Below, one piece after another: positions 61,638 through 64,000 of a stretch of DNA of 64,000 nucleotides. Position numbers and translations under genes: made by a program. The stretch is from positions 1,798,001 through 1,862,000 of the forward strand of contig NZ_CP121446.1 in NCBI RefSeq assembly GCF_030643905.1. Reading direction: 5' to 3'. The notes under the pieces were generated by a model that had not been told where the DNA came from, ran no database searches, and worked only from the letters and a program-made list of their open reading frames with translations. Numbering within the stretch: position 1 is the stretch's first letter; each line of letters opens with the position of its first letter. The stretch comes from Flavobacterium sp. IMCC34852. GTDB lineage: Bacteria > Bacteroidota > Bacteroidia > Flavobacteriales > Flavobacteriaceae.

Positions 61638-63788
61638 TTAAAATTTATACGTTAATCCGGCGGTTAAACTTCTCAAACGTTGCGGTGTAACGGTTGACCA
61701 ACCGGTATAATATTTTTCGTTGAACAAATTGTTCACTTTTAAAGTAATGTTGAATTTATCGTTGTTATAGGATAGCGCCGAGTTCAAGATAGTGTAATCC
61801 GGTAAGGCAAAAGTCCCGATATTGGATCTGTTCAAAGTTTTGTGCTCGCTCGCATGGTTCCCGCCGATTCCCAAACCAAAACCTTTCAATTTTCCTTCAG
61901 TAAAGAAGTAATTGGCCCACAAATTTACTAAGGTTTTCGGACCGGCTTCTTCCGGACGTAAGCCTAAATAGCCGCTATCGGTATTGTCTTTAGTTACTTC
62001 GCTGTCATTGTAACTGTAACCACCGATAATGTTGAAACCTTTAATTGGGTTTACCGTTACACTCAATTCTACTCCTTTACTTTCTACTTCACCACCTTGT
62101 ACAGAAGCATTCGGATTAGTAGCATCGGCCATTAGTCGATTTTTAACGTTGATGTCGTAATAGCTTAGGGAAGCGGAAATAATTTCTTTGTACAAATTGG
62201 TTTTCAAACCGAATTCGTATTGGTTGGCTTGTTCCGGATCGAAAGTAGTGGCTACAGTATTGGTTGGTCCGTCAGCTCTTTGTCCGGGTTCGATATTTTT
62301 AAAACCATTCATGTAATTCCCGAAAACCGACACTTTGTTTTCAATAATTTGATACACGGCTCCGAATTTGGGTGAAACTGCAATCTGACTTTTCACTTCC
62401 TCAGCTGCATAAGCTGAAGTTTTACCTCTGAATTCATCCACACGCAAACTCGCCATTACCGATAGTTTATTGGTAATATTGATAACATCTGATACATAAG
62501 CACTCACCACTTGCGATTCGGTATCCGAATTAGGTTCAAAACTTCCGGCCAATAAGTTGTCGATACCGGCTTGAGTCAAATTGGCTGCACCCGAATCAGT
62601 TTGGTTGACCAAAGAAATCGTTCCGGCGCCTACCCAGTTATTACTGGCGTTTAGAATATTTTGAGCGTAAAAATCCACACCAATAACCATTCGGTTTCTC
62701 AAACCGCCAATTTTGAAATCACCAATAAAATTTTGCTGAATGTCGGTGCCTAAGGTTTGCCCGTTTCTTTTAGAAATATATCGGGTAAATTCATCACCGT
62801 TGGCCGAATCCCATAAATAGGAGTAATACCCATCGGTTTTGCTGTTGCTTCTGGATAAAACGGTTTGCGAAGTCCAGTTGTCCGACAATTTGTAAAGCAT
62901 TTGCGCTTGTAAATTGAAGGTCGGATTGCTGATTGTCAATTCGTTTGAAGTGTATGATTTTTTATAATTCTGTTCGAATAAGTCGATTGAACTGAATGAT
63001 AGAGGTGAGTAACGACTCAAGAAAATCATGGGTGCATTGGCCGAAGTTCTGTTGGTGAATTCCGTATTAATTAAAAATGATAGCTTATCGTTTACCTTAT
63101 AGCTTAATGATGGCGCTACGAAAATGGATTTAGAAAATCCGGCATCTTGAAAAGAGTTTTCGTTTTGGTAAGCCGAAGTAATGCGCACTGCAACATCTTT
63201 ATTCAGAGGCACATTGACATCGGCTGTAATGCGGTCCATACCGTAAGTTCCGGCATTGTAGCCGATTTCACCGGTGAAGTTTTGGTGCGGTTTTTTAGTT
63301 ACGATATTGATTAAACCACCGTAAGAAATTAAACTGCTGCCAAATAAAGTTCCCGACGGACCTTTGATGATTTCGATATTGTCGACATTAATCGGGTCGA
63401 TGCTTCCATTATTGATGCCCGGCAATCCGTTCACCATAGTAGGCTGTACCGAAAATCCTCTCAAGGTGTAAAATTCGGCACCATCGCCGCCACGACCGGT
63501 GGATTCCCAAAGACGAGTTACTCCGGTGGCATTTTTCAAAGCGTCGTTAAAGTTGGTGACTACTTGTTCTTTCAGCAATTCGCTCGTAACGGTATTGTAC
63601 ACTTGCGGATTCTCGATGTTGTTGAGAGGCATTTTGGAGACTGTTGTGCTTTTCTCTCTCTTGTACTTGTATTTGTTGGTGTTGATTTCAACTTCTTTTA
63701 AAGCATTGATGGTATCTTTTTTGGTTTCTTGTCCAAAAGATGCCATCGACACTAAAAAAGCAGTAGCTAGGATTGTTATCTCTTTCAT
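61638..63788 (-). CDS. TonB-dependent siderophore receptor
   Basis: 716 residues: signal peptide to A-S-F-G-Q, plug with A-L-K-N-A-T-G-V-T-R-L-W, F-Y-T-L-R-G-F-S-V-Q-P-T-M-V-N-G-L and I-I-K-G-P-S-G-T-L-F-G-S-S, and a full barrel ending T-A-G-L-T-Y-K-F. The plug resembles the TonB-siderophore class (FhuE/FpvA-like). Promoter has the same two-box Fur arrangement as the other receptor. Siderophore not readable; no siderophore synthesis genes in the window, so it may scavenge foreign siderophores. Confidence 0.95.
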   Translation of the reverse strand: MKEITILATAFLVSMASFGQETKKDTINALKEVEINTNKYKYKREKSTTVSKMPLNNIENPQVYNTVTSELLKEQVVTNFNDALKNATGVTRLWESTGRGGDGAEFYTLRGFSVQPTMVNGLPGINNGSIDPINVDNIEIIKGPSGTLFGSSLISYGGLINIVTKKPHQNFTGEIGYNAGTYGMDRITADVNVPLNKDVAVRITSAYQNENSFQDAGFSKSIFVAPSLSYKVNDKLSFLINTEFTNRTSANAPMIFLSRYSPLSFSSIDLFEQNYKKSYTSNELTISNPTFNLQAQMLYKLSDNWTSQTVLSRSNSKTDGYYSYLWDSANGDEFTRYISKRNGQTLGTDIQQNFIGDFKIGGLRNRMVIGVDFYAQNILNASNNWVGAGTISLVNQTDSGAANLTQAGIDNLLAGSFEPNSDTESQVVSAYVSDVINITNKLSVMASLRVDEFRGKTSAYAAEEVKSQIAVSPKFGAVYQIIENKVSVFGNYMNGFKNIEPGQRADGPTNTVATTFDPEQANQYEFGLKTNLYKEIISASLSYYDINVKNRLMADATNPNASVQGGEVESKGVELSVTVNPIKGFNIIGGYSYNDSEVTKDNTDSGYLGLRPEEAGPKTLVNLWANYFFTEGKLKGFGLGIGGNHASEHKTLNRSNIGTFALPDYTILNSALSYNNDKFNITLKVNNLFNEKYYTGWSTVTPQRLRSLTAGLTYKF

Positions 63789-63790
63789 TC

Positions 63791-63813
63791 TTATTTAGAT
63801 TAAATTAAAATAA
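63791..63813 (-). promoter_or_regulatory. Fur-like box, downstream copy, siderophore receptor
   Basis: TTATTTA, nine bases, AAAATAA, between the predicted transcript start (63814) and the ATG. Confidence 0.6.
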
Positions 63814-63818
63814 TATTG

Positions 63819-63848
63819 CAAATCTATAAAGTTGAAAACAAACAACAA
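63819..63848 (-). promoter_or_regulatory. Siderophore receptor promoter
   Basis: Minus-strand TTG (63846-63848), 19-base spacer, TAGATTTG (63819-63826). Confidence 0.65.
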
Positions 63849-63851
63849 AAC

Positions 63852-63874
63852 TTATTTAGACTAAATATAAATAA
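63852..63874 (-). promoter_or_regulatory. Fur-like box, upstream copy, siderophore receptor
   Basis: TTATTTA, nine bases, TAAATAA; one base different from the upstream box of the other receptor and also 61 bp from its partner. Confidence 0.6.
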
Positions 63875-63911
63875 TAATTTTTATCCGTTTGATTTACTTG
63901 GTTTTAAGCAT

Positions 63912-63941
63912 AAAAAAATCTCGCGGATTAGGCGAGATTTT
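63912..63941 (-). terminator. Terminator for a gene entering from the right
   Basis: Stem AAATCTCGC / GCGAGATTT around a seven-base loop; minus-strand T run of seven. Confidence 0.8.
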
Positions 63942-63966
63942 GGGTGTTTTATTAAGAATAATTGGG

Positions 63967-64000
63967 TTATTTTTTTTGCATAGGATAGCTTTCAGTACTG
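63967..64000 (-). CDS. Possible C-terminal end of a gene entering from the right
   Basis: Minus-strand frame from the window edge reads S-T-E-S-Y-P-M-Q-K-K and a TAA at 63967-63969. The terminator just beyond supports a gene ending here. Too short to identify. Confidence 0.4.
   Translation of the reverse strand, partial: STESYPMQKK

Overview
The window reads as about 64 kb of chromosome from a Flavobacterium-type bacterium (Bacteroidota, Flavobacteriaceae). The support is low GC, -7 promoter boxes of the Bacteroidota form TAnnTTTG, almost no Shine-Dalgarno sequences, two type IX secretion (T9SS) cargo proteins (one type A, one giant type B), bacillithiol synthesis (bshC), and DUF3822, DUF3810 and DUF1573 genes. 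It is mostly core genome. No intact insertion sequence, prophage, CRISPR array or defence island was found.

Layout. 1-4.5 kb: sixA (cut at the left edge), ppk1 and ppx as a polyphosphate operon, then an unknown exported protein. 4.5-8.3 kb, minus strand: dnaX, split by a ten-A run into gamma and a -1-frame tau extension; rnpB on the plus strand; then rsmD and a DUF3822 gene. 8.4-16.3 kb: RecD-like helicase, two lipoproteins, kdsB, potassium channel plus spermidine-synthase-like pair, acyltransferase, M14 carboxypeptidase, Lrp/AsnC regulator. 16.4-25.2 kb: PEP carboxylase, DinB, a polyamine block (acidic-tail protein, deoxyhypusine-synthase homologue, arginine decarboxylase and an overlooked 59-codon ORF in front of it), aroB, proline dehydrogenase. 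25.3-33.8 kb: one 2,838-residue T9SS type B adhesin-like protein. 34-46 kb: aminotransferase, retropepsin/PDZ protein, DUF1573, valS, cold-shock protein, ndk, a SusE/F-like T9SS protein, bshC, a lipoprotein, cysteine desulfurase. 46-53 kb: beta-barrel protein, mlaE-mlaF-mlaD lipid transport operon, GH13 amylase lipoprotein, NlpC/P60 hydrolase, thiolase. 53.3-53.9 kb: tRNA-Ser, tRNA-Pro and tRNA-Arg followed by three 99-bp repeats. 54-64 kb: DUF3810 protein, pepD, AraC regulator, DUF983, and an iron-uptake cluster (two TonB-dependent receptors around a PepSY membrane protein).

Signals most worth following: the probable dnaX slippage site; a small leaderless-looking ORF ahead of arginine decarboxylase; paired Fur-like palindromes exactly 61 bp apart at both TonB-receptor promoters; a dispersed structured repeat in three copies; the 99-bp repeats behind the tRNA cluster; and a gene remnant enclosed by 13-bp inverted repeats near ndk. 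rnpB gives an internal ruler: its folded 5' end lies five bases after its -7 box, and I use that offset to place other transcript starts.

All family assignments come from reading motifs by eye. No database search was possible.
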